DNA of 64,000 bases from UBA1479 sp048263775 (GCA_048263775.1 JBLXDU010000002.1:371408-435407); one strand, 5' to 3'. Positions 52,057 to 63,755 are shown, counted from the first letter of the stretch. Notes: generated from the letters alone by a model not told the origin. Numbers and translations are program-made.

Positions 52057-53127
52057 GTGAGCCTGAACGAGAGCCTGGACCGGGTGTTGACCCGCTACAA
52101 GGAACTGGAATCCCTGATGTCCGAAGGCGGTGCCGGCGGCGACAAGATCGCCAAGCTGGGCAAGGAATATTCCGACCTTGGCCCGGTGGTCGAGGCGGTC
52201 AAGACTTACCGCAAGGCCCAGGCCGACGCCCAGGGCATGGCCGACCTGCTGGCCGATCCGGCGACCGACCGCGACATGCGCGAACTGGCCGAGGAAGAAT
52301 TCCAGGAACTGAAGGAAACCCTGCCGGAGTTGGAGCGTCAGGTGCAGCTGATGCTGCTGCCGAAGGACGAGGCCGACGAGAAGAACGCGATCCTCGAAGT
52401 GCGCGCCGGCACCGGCGGCGACGAAGCGGCGCTTTTCGCCGCCGACCTGTTCCGCATGTATCAGCGTTATGCCGAAACCCACCGCTGGCGGTTCGAGGTC
52501 ATGAGCGTCAACGAAACGGGCATCGGCGGCTACAAGGAAGCCATCGCCACGATCTCGGGCACGGACGTGTTTGCCAGGCTCAAGTTCGAATCGGGTGTGC
52601 ATCGGGTGCAGCGGATTCCGGTTACGGAATCGGGGGGGCGCATACATACCTCGGCGGCGACCGTCGCGGTCATGCCCGAGGCCGAGGAGGTCGACATCGA
52701 CATCGACGAAAAGGAACTGCGCATCGACGTGTTCCGCGCCTCGGGCCCCGGCGGTCAGTCGGTCAACACCACCGATTCCGCCGTGCGCATCACTCACTTG
52801 CCGACAGGGCTGGTGGTCATTCAGCAGGATGAAAAATCCCAGCACAAGAACCGGGCCAAGGCAATGAAGGTGCTGCGTTCGCGGCTGTACGAACGTGAAC
52901 GCCAGATCCGCGACGACGCCCGCGCCGCCCAGCGCAAGGGCCAGGTCGGGTCCGGCGACCGGTCGGAGCGCATCCGCACCTACAACTTCCCCCAAGGCCG
53001 CGTCACCGACCACCGCATCAACCTGACCCTGCACAAGCTGGACCGGGTGATGGACGGCGATTTGGACGAATTGATGGACGCGCTGATCAGCGAAGACCAG
53101 GCGAGCCGCCTGGCCGAGATCGCGTGA
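52057..53127 (+). CDS. prfA: peptide chain release factor 1
   Basis: A 356-residue class I release factor with the GGQ motif (GPGGQSVNTTDSAVRI) for peptidyl-tRNA hydrolysis and the RF1 codon-recognition region. It ends translation at UAA and UAG. It starts with GTG immediately after the hemA TAA, so translational coupling is likely. Its stop overlaps the prmC start. Confidence 0.97.
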   Translation: MSLNESLDRVLTRYKELESLMSEGGAGGDKIAKLGKEYSDLGPVVEAVKTYRKAQADAQGMADLLADPATDRDMRELAEEEFQELKETLPELERQVQLMLLPKDEADEKNAILEVRAGTGGDEAALFAADLFRMYQRYAETHRWRFEVMSVNETGIGGYKEAIATISGTDVFARLKFESGVHRVQRIPVTESGGRIHTSAATVAVMPEAEEVDIDIDEKELRIDVFRASGPGGQSVNTTDSAVRITHLPTGLVVIQQDEKSQHKNRAKAMKVLRSRLYERERQIRDDARAAQRKGQVGSGDRSERIRTYNFPQGRVTDHRINLTLHKLDRVMDGDLDELMDALISEDQASRLAEIA

Positions 53128-54014
53128 CGCAGCGGCCAAGCCGCTTTGCCCCGGGCACCCTGGGCCATGCCGTGGACCAGGGGGCGGCTGATCTGGCCGC
53201 GGCGGGGATCGACACGGCCCGCCTGGATGCCCGCCTTCTGACGGCCCGTGTCCTGGGCCGGGACGCGTCCTTTGTTCTGACTCATCCGGAAACGGAATTA
53301 AGCGCCGCGCAGCAAGACGCGGCCCAGAGCCTGATTGCCCGCCGCGCTGCGCATGAGCCTGTGTCACGCATTCTGGGGGAGCGGGAATTCTGGTCCCTGA
53401 CCTTTCGGGTCACCGGGGCGACCCTGACGCCGCGTCCGGAAACGGAAACCCTGGTCGAAGACGCGCTGGCCCGTATCCGCGCCATGGGTCGGGAAGGGGA
53501 GGCGCTTCGCATTCTCGATCTCGGCACCGGTACGGGTTGTCTGTTGCTTGCGGTGCTGTCGGAACTGCCGCGGGCCGAGGGGCTCGGCATCGACATCAGC
53601 CCGGATGCCGTCGCCGTGGCGGCGGACAACGCACAGCGCCTGAACCTGGGTGCGCGGGCGCGCTTTCAGGCTGGGGATTGGACAATGGGCCTTTCGGGGC
53701 CGTTTGACGTGATCCTGTCCAACCCGCCCTATATCGCCGAGACCGACCGCGAGACACTGCTGCCGGAGGTTCTGGGCTTCGACCCCCATGGAGCCTTGTT
53801 CGCGGGATCCGAGGGGCTTGACGCCTATGCCGCGATCGCGCCCCAGGCCGCGAAAATTCTCGCACCGGGGGGAATCGTTATCCTCGAACTGGGGCAGGGA
53901 CAGGAAGCGGCGGTGGCTGAAATCTTTCGCCGGGCCGGACTGATCCCCGATGGGACACGCGCCGATCTGGCAGGAATCCCCCGGTCATTCGCTGCCATCG
54001 CGAATGGTGGATGA
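53124..54014 (+). CDS. prmC: release factor glutamine methyltransferase
   Basis: A 296-residue methyltransferase that modifies the GGQ glutamine of RF1/RF2. Motif I is ILDLGTGTGCLLLAVL and the glutamine-binding motif NPPY lies in ILSNPPYIAETD. GTG at 53124 overlaps the prfA TGA (GTGA), giving a coupled pair. This prfA-prmC order is widely conserved. Confidence 0.96.
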   Translation: MTQRPSRFAPGTLGHAVDQGAADLAAAGIDTARLDARLLTARVLGRDASFVLTHPETELSAAQQDAAQSLIARRAAHEPVSRILGEREFWSLTFRVTGATLTPRPETETLVEDALARIRAMGREGEALRILDLGTGTGCLLLAVLSELPRAEGLGIDISPDAVAVAADNAQRLNLGARARFQAGDWTMGLSGPFDVILSNPPYIAETDRETLLPEVLGFDPHGALFAGSEGLDAYAAIAPQAAKILAPGGIVILELGQGQEAAVAEIFRRAGLIPDGTRADLAGIPRSFAAIANGG

Positions 54015-54354
54015 ACCCGTAAAAAAATGTTGGAAATGCGGGGGAACCGGTCTAGGGTGCCCGTGGTGGCTGTGAGGCCACTTGGGCGGATCGTCTTGTG
54101 TGACGCGTCATCGACATCCGAAAATCACATGAAATTCGGAACCAGGTCGCGGCACCGGACAGGCCCCCCGGGATTTCCCTGAGCAAAGTGACGTGCGTCT
54201 CCGTTGGGTAACGAGGCGGTCGTTCTTTGAACAGCCGATGCGGCGGGCAGGCGTTATTTGTCTGTCACCGTGGCGGGTGGGGCTGGTCCTTAATTTGGCC
54301 GGCCGACATGGGAAGCGTACCCAGCAGCCCGCTAACAGCAGTGTTGCAAGGAAA
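54015..54354 (+). other. gene-free region before the DUF4167 gene
   Basis: These 340 bases hold no clear gene. A hairpin GTGGC...GCCAC (loop TGTGAG) lies near 54068, and the frame of DUF4167 stays open back to GTG 54193, but that extension looks non-coding. The tail (54300-54350) has the ribosome site GCAAGGA. It may be the long leader of the DUF4167 gene. Confidence 0.4.
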
Positions 54355-55035
54355 ATGAACAAGAACTCCAATAACAGACGGTCGCGCGGCCGCGGTGGCA
54401 ATAAGCGTCACGGCAACGTTCGTAATCAAACCTTCGAAAGCAACGGCCCCGGCGTCAAAGTCCGCGGCTCGGCCCAGCAGGTTCTCGATAAATATCTGCT
54501 CCTGGCGCGGGATGCTTCCTCCGCCGGTGATCGGATCATGGCTGAATCCTACTTTCAGTTCGCGGAGCACTATTTCCGTCTTCTGAATACGGATGAGCAG
54601 CGCAACGCCGACCGCAACGGTCAGAACCGGGGACGACCCGACGGCGGTGCCCGTCAGACTCCGGGCGGCGCCGAAGGCGGGCCCGAAGACAACATGGGCG
54701 GCGATTACGACGACGATATGGATAACGACGGCGATCAGGACGACGCCGACGCAGAGGTCATCCACACCAACCGGCCGCAAGCGAATGACGGTGATAACCG
54801 TGACGAGCGTGATAGCCGCGGCAATGGTCGAAACGGTTCCGGCAACAAAGCCGAAGCCGCGGATGAGGCAGACGCGCCGGCGGCGAAACCCGCCCGGGCA
54901 CCCCGCGGGCGTCGCCGCAAGGCGCCGGAGCCTCAGCAGGAAAGCCAGCAGGCCGAATTGCCCATGGCCGCCAAGCCTGATGCGCAGCCTGAGGTCGAAC
55001 CCGAACAGCCCGTGGCTACAGACGCCGCTGATTGA
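54355..55035 (+). CDS. DUF4167 domain protein, Asp/Asn-rich tail
   Basis: A 226-residue protein with an alphaproteobacterial DUF4167 N-terminal domain: a basic Arg/Gly/Asn start (NNRRSRGRGGNKRHGN) and a folded core around residues 35-80 (AQQVLDKYLLLARDASSAGDRIMAESYFQFAEHYFR is the region). The rest is low complexity, rich in Asp, Asn and Gly, then Ala/Pro/Glu. It probably binds RNA or ribosomes, but function is not established. ATG at 54355 has AAGGA 5 bases upstream. prmC and clpB flank it, as in relatives. Confidence 0.9.
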   Translation: MNKNSNNRRSRGRGGNKRHGNVRNQTFESNGPGVKVRGSAQQVLDKYLLLARDASSAGDRIMAESYFQFAEHYFRLLNTDEQRNADRNGQNRGRPDGGARQTPGGAEGGPEDNMGGDYDDDMDNDGDQDDADAEVIHTNRPQANDGDNRDERDSRGNGRNGSGNKAEAADEADAPAAKPARAPRGRRRKAPEPQQESQQAELPMAAKPDAQPEVEPEQPVATDAAD

Positions 55036-55052
55036 CTGCCTGAATTCCTCAA

Positions 55053-55078
55053 GCGCGATCCCTGATCGCGCCGTCTTA
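55053..55078. terminator. hairpin after DUF4167 gene and MOSC gene
   Basis: An 8-base-pair perfect stem GCGCGATC/GATCGCGC with loop CCT lies between the converging DUF4167 and MOSC stops. There is no T tract, so termination would be bidirectional and weak, or Rho-assisted. Confidence 0.5.
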
Positions 55079-55082
55079 AAGA

Positions 55083-55847
55083 TCAACGAGGCGAGAGGAA
55101 CTCACCGACGGCGACCGGCCCGGGTTTCGTAACCCGGACGAATACGCCCATGTCGGTATGACCGAATCCGGTCTGCAGGAATTTAACGATGTTCAGGTCG
55201 CGCTCCGCCGTTGCCGGATTGACGCTGGTCGCTCCGCAGCGGCCGATGCGTTCGATCACGTCCGCCTCGGCGCCGCCGATGGCGACCGGTCTGCCCAGCC
55301 AACCGAATTCGACCCAGGGGTCGAGCCCGTCGATATAAAAGTTGGCGCGAAAGCGCAAAGGATCGACCGGCGCCTGGACGACCCGTTCCAGGTCGCGGAT
55401 CGACGCCAGATTGATGACCGAAATCAGTGGCGTCGCCTGATCGGTCAGGCGTTCGCCCGGATTGGCTTCAACCAGGCGCGGGCGGCCTTTGGCCTCAGCC
55501 TTCATATAGGCGGCGAAGAAATCCTCGATCATGGTGCGGCCGATGCGGTCGGTGATGTTTCCGCGCGCGACCTGGCGGCCCTGACGCTTGATGGTCAAAA
55601 CACCCGTATCGTCATCGAAGGATGTTTCCAGGGTCGCCAGCTTTTCGTTCTTCACCAGTTCCAGGAAATTGCGCTTGGGCATCCATTCCAGATGATGGCC
55701 GCCGCTGATGGGGGTCGAGCCCAGGGCCATGGCGAACCGTCGGTCGCCCGGCAGATAACCGTCGACCGTAAGTTCGGTCGCATCGAGCGCTTCGGGCGTC
55801 AGGCCCTTCACCGGATAGCGGTAGATATGTTTGATTTCAGCATTCAT
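55083..55847 (-). CDS. MOSC domain protein with N-terminal beta barrel
   Basis: A 254-residue protein with the MOSC N-terminal barrel (IKHIYRYPVKGLTPEAL) and a MOSC domain with the conserved cysteine in GRCGATSVNPATAERD. MOSC proteins carry sulfur or molybdenum cofactor and include YiiM and mARC-type reductases. The cofactor handled is unknown. It is divergent from clpB and converges on the DUF4167 gene. Confidence 0.9.
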   Translation of the reverse strand: MNAEIKHIYRYPVKGLTPEALDATELTVDGYLPGDRRFAMALGSTPISGGHHLEWMPKRNFLELVKNEKLATLETSFDDDTGVLTIKRQGRQVARGNITDRIGRTMIEDFFAAYMKAEAKGRPRLVEANPGERLTDQATPLISVINLASIRDLERVVQAPVDPLRFRANFYIDGLDPWVEFGWLGRPVAIGGAEADVIERIGRCGATSVNPATAERDLNIVKFLQTGFGHTDMGVFVRVTKPGPVAVGEFLSPR

Positions 55848-56019
55848 GGGAGGGCAAGGCTCGCCCTTTCATCGCCCGCCGTCAACGCCTGAAATATTAA
55901 TCCGTTCTGCGATTGCATACGCGACGCCATAACCCTATTTCAGTTGCGGGAATAGACGGTCTATTGCCCTGCACATTGCCGCCGTAAACGCTTATGTTTG
56001 CATGGGATGTGCACTAACC

Positions 56020-56049
56020 CTTGAGAGGGGCGGCCGGTTCGCCGATTAT
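56020..56049 (+). promoter_or_regulatory. possible heat-shock-type promoter before clpB
   Basis: CTTGAGA (56020-56026) and CCGATTAT (56042-56049), 15 bases apart, loosely resemble RpoH promoters. The -10 match is weak, and the -10 lies about 38 bases before ATG at 56087. Confidence 0.25.
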
Positions 56050-56086
56050 CGGGAACACACCGCTCTGTCGCCAAAGGACGGGACAG

Positions 56087-58680
<2,594 letters not shown>

Positions 58681-58681
<1 letters not shown>

Positions 58682-59427
58682 TGAACACGGCACCTGCATC
58701 GGCCCCGCATTGCCCCGTCTGTGACGGGGCCGAGCAGGTGTTCGAAATATCGGCCCGCGGCCACGATCTATATCGTTGCGGTGTCTGTGCGACGGTCTAC
58801 GTCCATGGCCTGCCGTCCAATGCGGAAGTGGCAGCCGGGTACGACGATTCCTACGACGGCGCGACCACGGGATACTTCGCCAAGGTCGATAAAAAAATGC
58901 GCCGTTCGCGTGGGCGCATTCGTGCGCTCAAGAAACTGGTGCCTTCTGGTGCCCGGTTCCTCGACGTCGGCTGCAACGGCGGCTTCGTGGTCGAGGCCGC
59001 GCGGGAGGCGGGCCTTGATGCCTGGGGGTTGGAGGTCGACAATGTTTCTCTCGCCTATGCGCGCGAACATTATCCCAAGAACAACTACTTCCTAGGTCTG
59101 GTCGAGAGCTTCCAGCCGGATCAGGGGTTCGATCTGATCTATACGTCTGAGGTCATCGAGCATGTTTCCGATGTACGCCCCTTCATGGCGGCGATCGTGC
59201 GGTTGTTGAACCCGGGCGGCGTGGTCTATGTGACGACGCCGGATATCAGCCATTGGCGGCGACCCCGCGACCTGGACACCTGGGACGGTTTCAACCCGCC
59301 GGTTCATTGCGTCTATTTCAACCCGAACAGCATGCGGTTACTGCTGGAAAGCATGGGGCTTGAAGTCGTGAAAAAGCTGTCGGCCTTCAAGCCAGGCATG
59401 AAGTTCATCGCACGAAAGCCCCGTTAA
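58681..59427 (+). CDS. class I SAM methyltransferase with N-terminal zinc ribbon
   Basis: A 248-residue protein. The N-terminal CPVC...CGVC pair (residues 11-36) probably binds zinc, and the methyltransferase part has FLDVGCNGGFVVEAA and SEVIEHVSDVRPF. This layout resembles sugar- or cell-surface-modifying methyltransferases. It is coupled to clpB by TAATG and lies before the flagellin, so modification of flagellin or a surface glycan is possible but unproven. Confidence 0.85.
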
Positions 59428-59439
59428 CGCCTAATACCG

Positions 59440-59455
59440 TGTGATTTCCATCACT
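59440..59455. promoter_or_regulatory. CRP/FNR-like site upstream of the flagellin gene
   Basis: TGTGA, six bases, TCACT: nine of ten half-site bases fit the CRP consensus TGTGA-N6-TCACA. Its centre is about 58 bases upstream of the flagellin ATG. Confidence 0.4.
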
Positions 59456-59505
59456 GTATCGATTCCGGAATGATATTAGGCTGATCCCATGAAAGGATCG
59501 GCTTG

Positions 59506-60342
59506 ATGGCTGACGTGACTCTTACCAAAGGCGTTCGGGCAAACCTGCTGCAACTGCAGCGGAACCAGTCCCTGCGTCTGCAGGTCGCCGACAGCTTAGC
59601 CACGGGCCGGCGGGTCAATCGCGTCTCCGACGATCCCCAGGATTTTTATGCCGGCCGTGCGGCGGCCAACCGGGTCGGTGATTTGTTCGACCTCAAGTCC
59701 GGTATCAATCAGGCCCTGTCGTCGGCCGAGACCGCATCGGTCGGCCTGCATGCGGTCGAGGATCTGACACGCCAACTGCGCGGCATCGCCACGGCCGTGC
59801 GCGGTGGTACGGCGGAACAGCGACAGGCGGCGGCGGAACAGTTCGACCAGATCAGGTCGCAGCTCAGCAGTCTCTCCGGTGATGCATCCTACGCCGGGGT
59901 CAATCTGATGGGCGATCCGGCGGACGATCAGACGACGCGGGTCGGCGATTTGTCCGGTGCCGAGATTACGGTCAAGGGCGGGGCATCCTCATCGGACGCG
60001 CTCAGAATCGGCACGGCGACCGGCGACTACAACGGCTTCGCCACGGATGCGGACATCGACGCGGCCCTGGCCGACCTTGCCGGTGCAACCCGGCAGGTGC
60101 GGTCGACGACGCAGCGCGTCGGCGCCGACATCGCGGCGCTGACGACGCGTGGGCAGTTCACCCAGGATCTTTCCAATACCCTGCAGGCGGCCGAGGACAA
60201 GTTGACCGGCGCCGACCTGAACGAAGACGCGGCGCGCCAGGTCGCGTTGCAGCTTCAGGACCGTTTTGCGACCGCCGGCTTGCGCTTTACCGTGCGCACG
60301 GAAAGCCTGGTCGCCGATCTTTTGAATACGGGAAGGCCGTGA
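59506..60342 (+). CDS. flagellin, short alphaproteobacterial type
   Basis: A 278-residue flagellin with typical N-terminal (LTKGVRANLLQLQRNQSLRLQVADSLATGRRVNRVSDDPQDFYA is residues 5-48) and C-terminal (LQAAEDKLTGADLNEDAARQVALQLQDRF) coiled coils, and only a small middle domain, as in Caulobacter-size flagellins. It polymerises into the filament through FliD and the type III export system. ATG at 59506 has AAGGA about 10 bases upstream. flaF overlaps its stop. The canonical LDNP-type motif is VSDDP here. Confidence 0.88.
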   Translation: MADVTLTKGVRANLLQLQRNQSLRLQVADSLATGRRVNRVSDDPQDFYAGRAAANRVGDLFDLKSGINQALSSAETASVGLHAVEDLTRQLRGIATAVRGGTAEQRQAAAEQFDQIRSQLSSLSGDASYAGVNLMGDPADDQTTRVGDLSGAEITVKGGASSSDALRIGTATGDYNGFATDADIDAALADLAGATRQVRSTTQRVGADIAALTTRGQFTQDLSNTLQAAEDKLTGADLNEDAARQVALQLQDRFATAGLRFTVRTESLVADLLNTGRP

Positions 60343-60722
60343 TGGAGATGATCCGGCAACATACCGCTGCCTCGCGCGCCTATGGGCGGGCACACCATTC
60401 GGTCATTTCCGGCCGCCCGGCCGAGGCCGAGGCTTTTGCCCGGGCCGCCGCCGCACTGCGCGATGCCGCCGAACAGTCCCATGACCGGACCGTTCTGGTT
60501 CGGGCTCTTGGCTACAATCAGAAACTCTGGACGATCGTGCAGGCCGAGGCCTCGGATCCGGGCCACCCGGCGCCGGCGGATATGCGGGATGACATGCTGT
60601 CCCTTGCCCGGTTCATGGACCGTGCCACGGCGGAGGCACTCTCAGCGGCGCATCCGAACTTGGACGGCATGATCGCGATCAACGCCAGCCTGTCGTCAGG
60701 CCTGTTCGGCCGCCCCATCTAA
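60342..60722 (+). CDS. flaF: flagellar biosynthesis regulator FlaF
   Basis: A 126-residue protein matching FlaF of Caulobacter and Rhizobium, with LRDAAEQSHDRTVLVRALGYNQKLWTIVQAEASDP as its core region around residues 42-75. FlaF binds flagellin and is needed for filament assembly or flagellin translation, with FlbT (not seen here). Its ATG overlaps the flagellin TGA by one base, and GGAAGG lies about 8 bases upstream. Confidence 0.9.
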   Translation: MEMIRQHTAASRAYGRAHHSVISGRPAEAEAFARAAAALRDAAEQSHDRTVLVRALGYNQKLWTIVQAEASDPGHPAPADMRDDMLSLARFMDRATAEALSAAHPNLDGMIAINASLSSGLFGRPI

Positions 60723-60730
60723 GTTCCGCG

Positions 60731-61042
60731 TCAGACCCGGTCGGTGAGGGTGTAATCCCGCTCCACCTTGGCGACCCTGATCCGGAAATCCTTAAAGATC
60801 CCGGCCTTGCCCGCATCCTGTGCCGCCTGATGGCCCAGATGGCCGCGCCATTCGGTGATCGCCGCCTCATCACGCCAGAACGACAAGGACACGTAGCGCT
60901 CCTGGTTGGCCAGACTCTGGAATCGTTCGATGGAGATAAAGCCGTCGATCTTTTCCAGATCGGGGCGCAATTCGGCAGCCAAGTCGAAATATTCCTGGGC
61001 GCGGGCCGGATTGGGGGTGACTTCGAAAATCACGGCATACAT
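60731..61042 (-). CDS. antibiotic biosynthesis monooxygenase (ABM) domain protein
   Basis: A 103-residue dimeric alpha+beta barrel (MYAVIFEVTPNPARAQEYFDLA at the start, then GFISIERFQSLANQERYVSLSFWRDEAAITEWR around residues 34-66). Such proteins are cofactor-free oxygenases or simply ligand binders. Its partner and substrate are unknown. ATG at 61042 is preferred; the longer upstream frame overlaps the hydrolase gene. It starts 27 bases after that gene on the same strand. Confidence 0.85.
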   Translation of the reverse strand: MYAVIFEVTPNPARAQEYFDLAAELRPDLEKIDGFISIERFQSLANQERYVSLSFWRDEAAITEWRGHLGHQAAQDAGKAGIFKDFRIRVAKVERDYTLTDRV

Positions 61043-61068
61043 GACTGCCTCCTTCGGTATCCCGGGCG

Positions 61069-61854
61069 TTAGACGCCGAGGAAGCCTTTGACGTGGTTTA
61101 GGAACAGCTCGGGCGCTTCCGCATGGGCCCAATGGCCGACGCCGGGCAGGACCTCGACGCGGGCGGCGGGGAACAGGCGGTTGATTTCTCCGTGGTGATG
61201 CGGGCCGATGTAATCGGACGCCCCGCCGGCCAGGAACAGGGCCTGGCCCTGGTAACTGTGGCCGTGGGGCGGCGTCTCGAAATCCAGTAGGTCTTCCATC
61301 GCGGCGCTCAGGGCATCCAGGTTGACCCGCCATTTGAAGCCGTCGGCGCCGCTTTCCAGGTTCTGCAGCAGGAAGGCGCGGATGCCGGGATTCGGCTCCG
61401 CGGGTGCCAGCCCGGCGTCAGCCTCCTTGCGCGAGGTAATCCGGGTCAGGTCCATGGCGCGCAGTGCCTCGACGTAATGGATGAAGGTGCCGGGCGAGGG
61501 GGCGGGCGCGATATCGACCACGGTCAGGCTGCCGACCAGTTCGGGATGGGACAGCGCCAGGGTCATGGCCGCCTTGCCGCCCATGGAATGGCCGATCACA
61601 TCGACCGATCCCAGGCTGTGGGCGTGGATGAAATGCGCCACGTCGGCGGCCAGGGCCGGGTAGTTCATGGCCGGGTCCCACGGGCTTTCCCCGTGATTGC
61701 GCAGGTCCAGGCAGAGCACCCGGCGATGGGCGGAAAGGGCCTTGGCGATAGCCCCCCAATTGCGCTTGGAGCCAAACAGGCCGTGCAGGATCACCAGCGG
61801 TTTGCCGGCGCCGCTGTCCGTGAAGGCGAGGGAGAGAGGGCTTGGGTCCACCAT
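61069..61854 (-). CDS. alpha/beta hydrolase (YbfF-like)
   Basis: A 261-residue hydrolase. The oxyanion motif is HGLFGSKRNW, the nucleophile elbow GHSMGGKA and the catalytic histidine in GVGHWAHAEAPE. The group holds esterases active on acyl-CoA or short esters; the natural substrate is open. It is read with the ABM gene, 27 bases downstream. Confidence 0.9.
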   Translation of the reverse strand: MVDPSPLSLAFTDSGAGKPLVILHGLFGSKRNWGAIAKALSAHRRVLCLDLRNHGESPWDPAMNYPALAADVAHFIHAHSLGSVDVIGHSMGGKAAMTLALSHPELVGSLTVVDIAPAPSPGTFIHYVEALRAMDLTRITSRKEADAGLAPAEPNPGIRAFLLQNLESGADGFKWRVNLDALSAAMEDLLDFETPPHGHSYQGQALFLAGGASDYIGPHHHGEINRLFPAARVEVLPGVGHWAHAEAPELFLNHVKGFLGV

Positions 61855-61895
61855 GAAGGGCTCCGCCTGATCCTTGGGCGCGGCGCCCGTTGGGA

Positions 61896-63296
61896 TTATC
61901 GGGCGGCCGCCACGTCGCGTTGTCTGTCGGCCTTCTGGTTATCGTCCAGGCGGGCGAACTGCAAGTCCATCTGGTCCTTGGCGGCCAGGAAGCGCGCCAA
62001 TTCCTTGCCCGTCAGCTTGCGCCCCGACGGCATACGCACGCTGAGCGGATTGACCTGTCCGCCGTCGACCAGGATCTCGTAATGCAGATGCGGGCCGGTG
62101 GAGCGGCCGGTGGTGCCGACATAGCCGATGACCTCGCCCTGGCGTACCCGTTTGCCCCGGCTCATGCCGCGGGCGAAGCCCTTCATATGGGCATAGGCGG
62201 TGTGATAGCGCCCGTTGTGGCGGATGTTGATGTAATTTCCGTAGCCGCCCTTGCGCCCGGCAAAGGTAACGACGCCGTCGCCGGCGGCATAGATGGGCGT
62301 GCCCTGGGGGGCGGCGAAATCGACGCCTCGGTGCATTTTATTATAGCCGAGAACCGGATGGCGGCGCTTCCCGAAGCCGGACGACAGGCGGGCCCCGTCG
62401 ATGGGCGTGCGCATCAACGCCTTGCGTGCGCCCTGACCTTTGTCGTCGAAATAATCGACGTCGCCTGCGGCGGTGACGAAGCGGTAGAGCGCCCGGCGGT
62501 CGCCGGACAGGGTCAGGGCCGCGAAATGCACGGTGCCGGCATGAACCAGTCGGCCTTCCTCGTCGCGCACTTCCTCGTAGGTGACCTCGAAGGCGTCGCC
62601 CTCGCGGATGTCGCGTTGGAAATCGACGTCCCAGGAATAAATCCGGATCAGTTCCGCCAGCACGTTGGCCGGCAAGCCTTGGCCTTCACCCGCCAGGTAA
62701 AGGGAACTGGTGATGGGGGCGGCGACACGGGCGAGGGAACGCTTAACCTTCTTGGCTTCCTTGACGGCGGTGAAATTGTCGTCCGCGTGACGCTTGACCA
62801 CGATCTCGTGGCGGAAGTCCGGCTCGAACCCGAATCCCAGGAAGGTGCCGGGCTTGGTGCCCGTGCGCGGGCCGTCGGGCCCGCCTTCGGGCGCGCGGAA
62901 ACGGACAATGATTTTCTGGCCGGGCAGCAGACGACGCGGATCGTACACGCCGGTGAAGGCGCGCATCGCCGCGTCGGCATCGACGCCCGTGACCCCGGCC
63001 CGCGCCAGCACGCCGGCCAGCGTCTCGCCGGGGGCGATGGTTTCCGTGGCGCTGATCACGGCGGGGCCCTGGTCGGGCGATTCCGTCTCGCGGCTGCCGG
63101 GATGAATGATGCGGTGGGTCGCCAGGCCCGAGGCCGCGGCCGGATGGCCCAGGCTCAAGGGGGCGAGGGCAAAGGTCGGCTCGCCGTCGCCGCCAAGCAG
63201 CTTGTCCATATTCTGAGGGGTCTTCAATACCAGTCCGGCCGAACCCAGAACGACACCGAAGAACGCTCCCGCCGCAAGGAGTGTCCGCATACGCAT
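61896..63296 (-). CDS. M23-family murein hydrolase (ShyA-like endopeptidase)
   Basis: A 466-residue membrane-anchored periplasmic protein. An N-terminal signal/anchor (MRTLLAAGAFFGVVLGSAG) is followed by a LysM/OapA-like domain (about 80-150) and a C-terminal M23 domain with zinc ligands in KMHRGVDFAAPQ and GPHLHYEI. It should cut peptide cross-links of peptidoglycan to let the wall grow. The start lies in a 700-base intergenic region at the window end. Confidence 0.92.
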   Translation of the reverse strand: MRMRTLLAAGAFFGVVLGSAGLVLKTPQNMDKLLGGDGEPTFALAPLSLGHPAAASGLATHRIIHPGSRETESPDQGPAVISATETIAPGETLAGVLARAGVTGVDADAAMRAFTGVYDPRRLLPGQKIIVRFRAPEGGPDGPRTGTKPGTFLGFGFEPDFRHEIVVKRHADDNFTAVKEAKKVKRSLARVAAPITSSLYLAGEGQGLPANVLAELIRIYSWDVDFQRDIREGDAFEVTYEEVRDEEGRLVHAGTVHFAALTLSGDRRALYRFVTAAGDVDYFDDKGQGARKALMRTPIDGARLSSGFGKRRHPVLGYNKMHRGVDFAAPQGTPIYAAGDGVVTFAGRKGGYGNYINIRHNGRYHTAYAHMKGFARGMSRGKRVRQGEVIGYVGTTGRSTGPHLHYEILVDGGQVNPLSVRMPSGRKLTGKELARFLAAKDQMDLQFARLDDNQKADRQRDVAAAR

Positions 63297-63734
63297 AAGA
63301 GAAGCCCGCTACCTTGTCTTGCCCAGTCGGTTGTCCGTTATCCAGCCGGACCGCCGTCGTTTGCCCAGTCAGGACGCCGCCACTATATGTGTACCCAGGC
63401 GGCGACACCTGTTCGTTTTTTCAAAGCCCCTTGGAATCAGCCGGCCAGCCTTGTCCGGCACTGAATTTCCTCACGCTTTCGCCCAACAATGTGTGGGGAG
63501 GGCGATGTTGTCAAGCATCGATCAGGGATTCATTCATAGGAATCAATATTATAGAAGATGACCCTTATATATTGTTTCATATAAGGCGCTTACGGCACCG
63601 GAATCGCAAAGGACTTCCTCTCCCCGTGTCGGGGAAACCGTTCCGCTGGGGGGCGAAGTGCCGAAGTGCCGCGGATTTGTCCCTTGGATTCGTCGGGCAG
63701 GGCAGGTTTTTTACCCTCTGTTAAGGCATTGCGC
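63297..63734. other. gene-free stretch between the M23 gene and the rRNA-type promoter
   Basis: No convincing gene is seen on either strand. It is partly AT-rich and holds an 8-base-pair hairpin at 63563, a hairpin near 63620 (TCCCCG-TGT-CGGGGA), and a CGAAGTGC direct repeat near 63655-63670. The left part should carry the promoter of the M23 gene. A small RNA is possible, but no known family signature is seen. Confidence 0.45.
63563..63586. repeat. perfect 8-base inverted repeat
   Basis: CCTTATAT (63563-63570) and ATATAAGG (63579-63586) flank an 8-base loop. It may be an operator or an RNA hairpin; flanking sequence is AT-rich. Confidence 0.5.
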
Positions 63735-63755
63735 CCCGGATTTCCGGGCTTTTCC
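63735..63755 (+). terminator. short hairpin with T-rich tail before the rRNA-type promoter
   Basis: CCCGGA and TCCGGG pair, with CTTTT after them. The 2-base loop is tight, so the effective stem is CCCGG/CCGGG around ATTT. It may insulate the downstream promoter. Confidence 0.35.

Noticed and set aside
59430..59505. Sigma-54 promoter before the flagellin gene
   Set aside because: No GG-N10-GC arrangement of TGGCAC/TTGCA type could be found.
61890..63464. A 524-codon open frame antisense to the M23 gene
   Set aside because: Shadow frame; the opposite strand encodes a clear metallopeptidase with zinc ligands.
63541..63556. TATAAT on the minus strand as M23 gene promoter
   Set aside because: No -35 at 16-18 bases, and it is more than 240 bases before the start.
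63314..63724. A 136-codon plus-strand frame in the final intergenic region
   Set aside because: No ribosome site, mixed composition, overlaps the M23 promoter region, and no recognisable protein.
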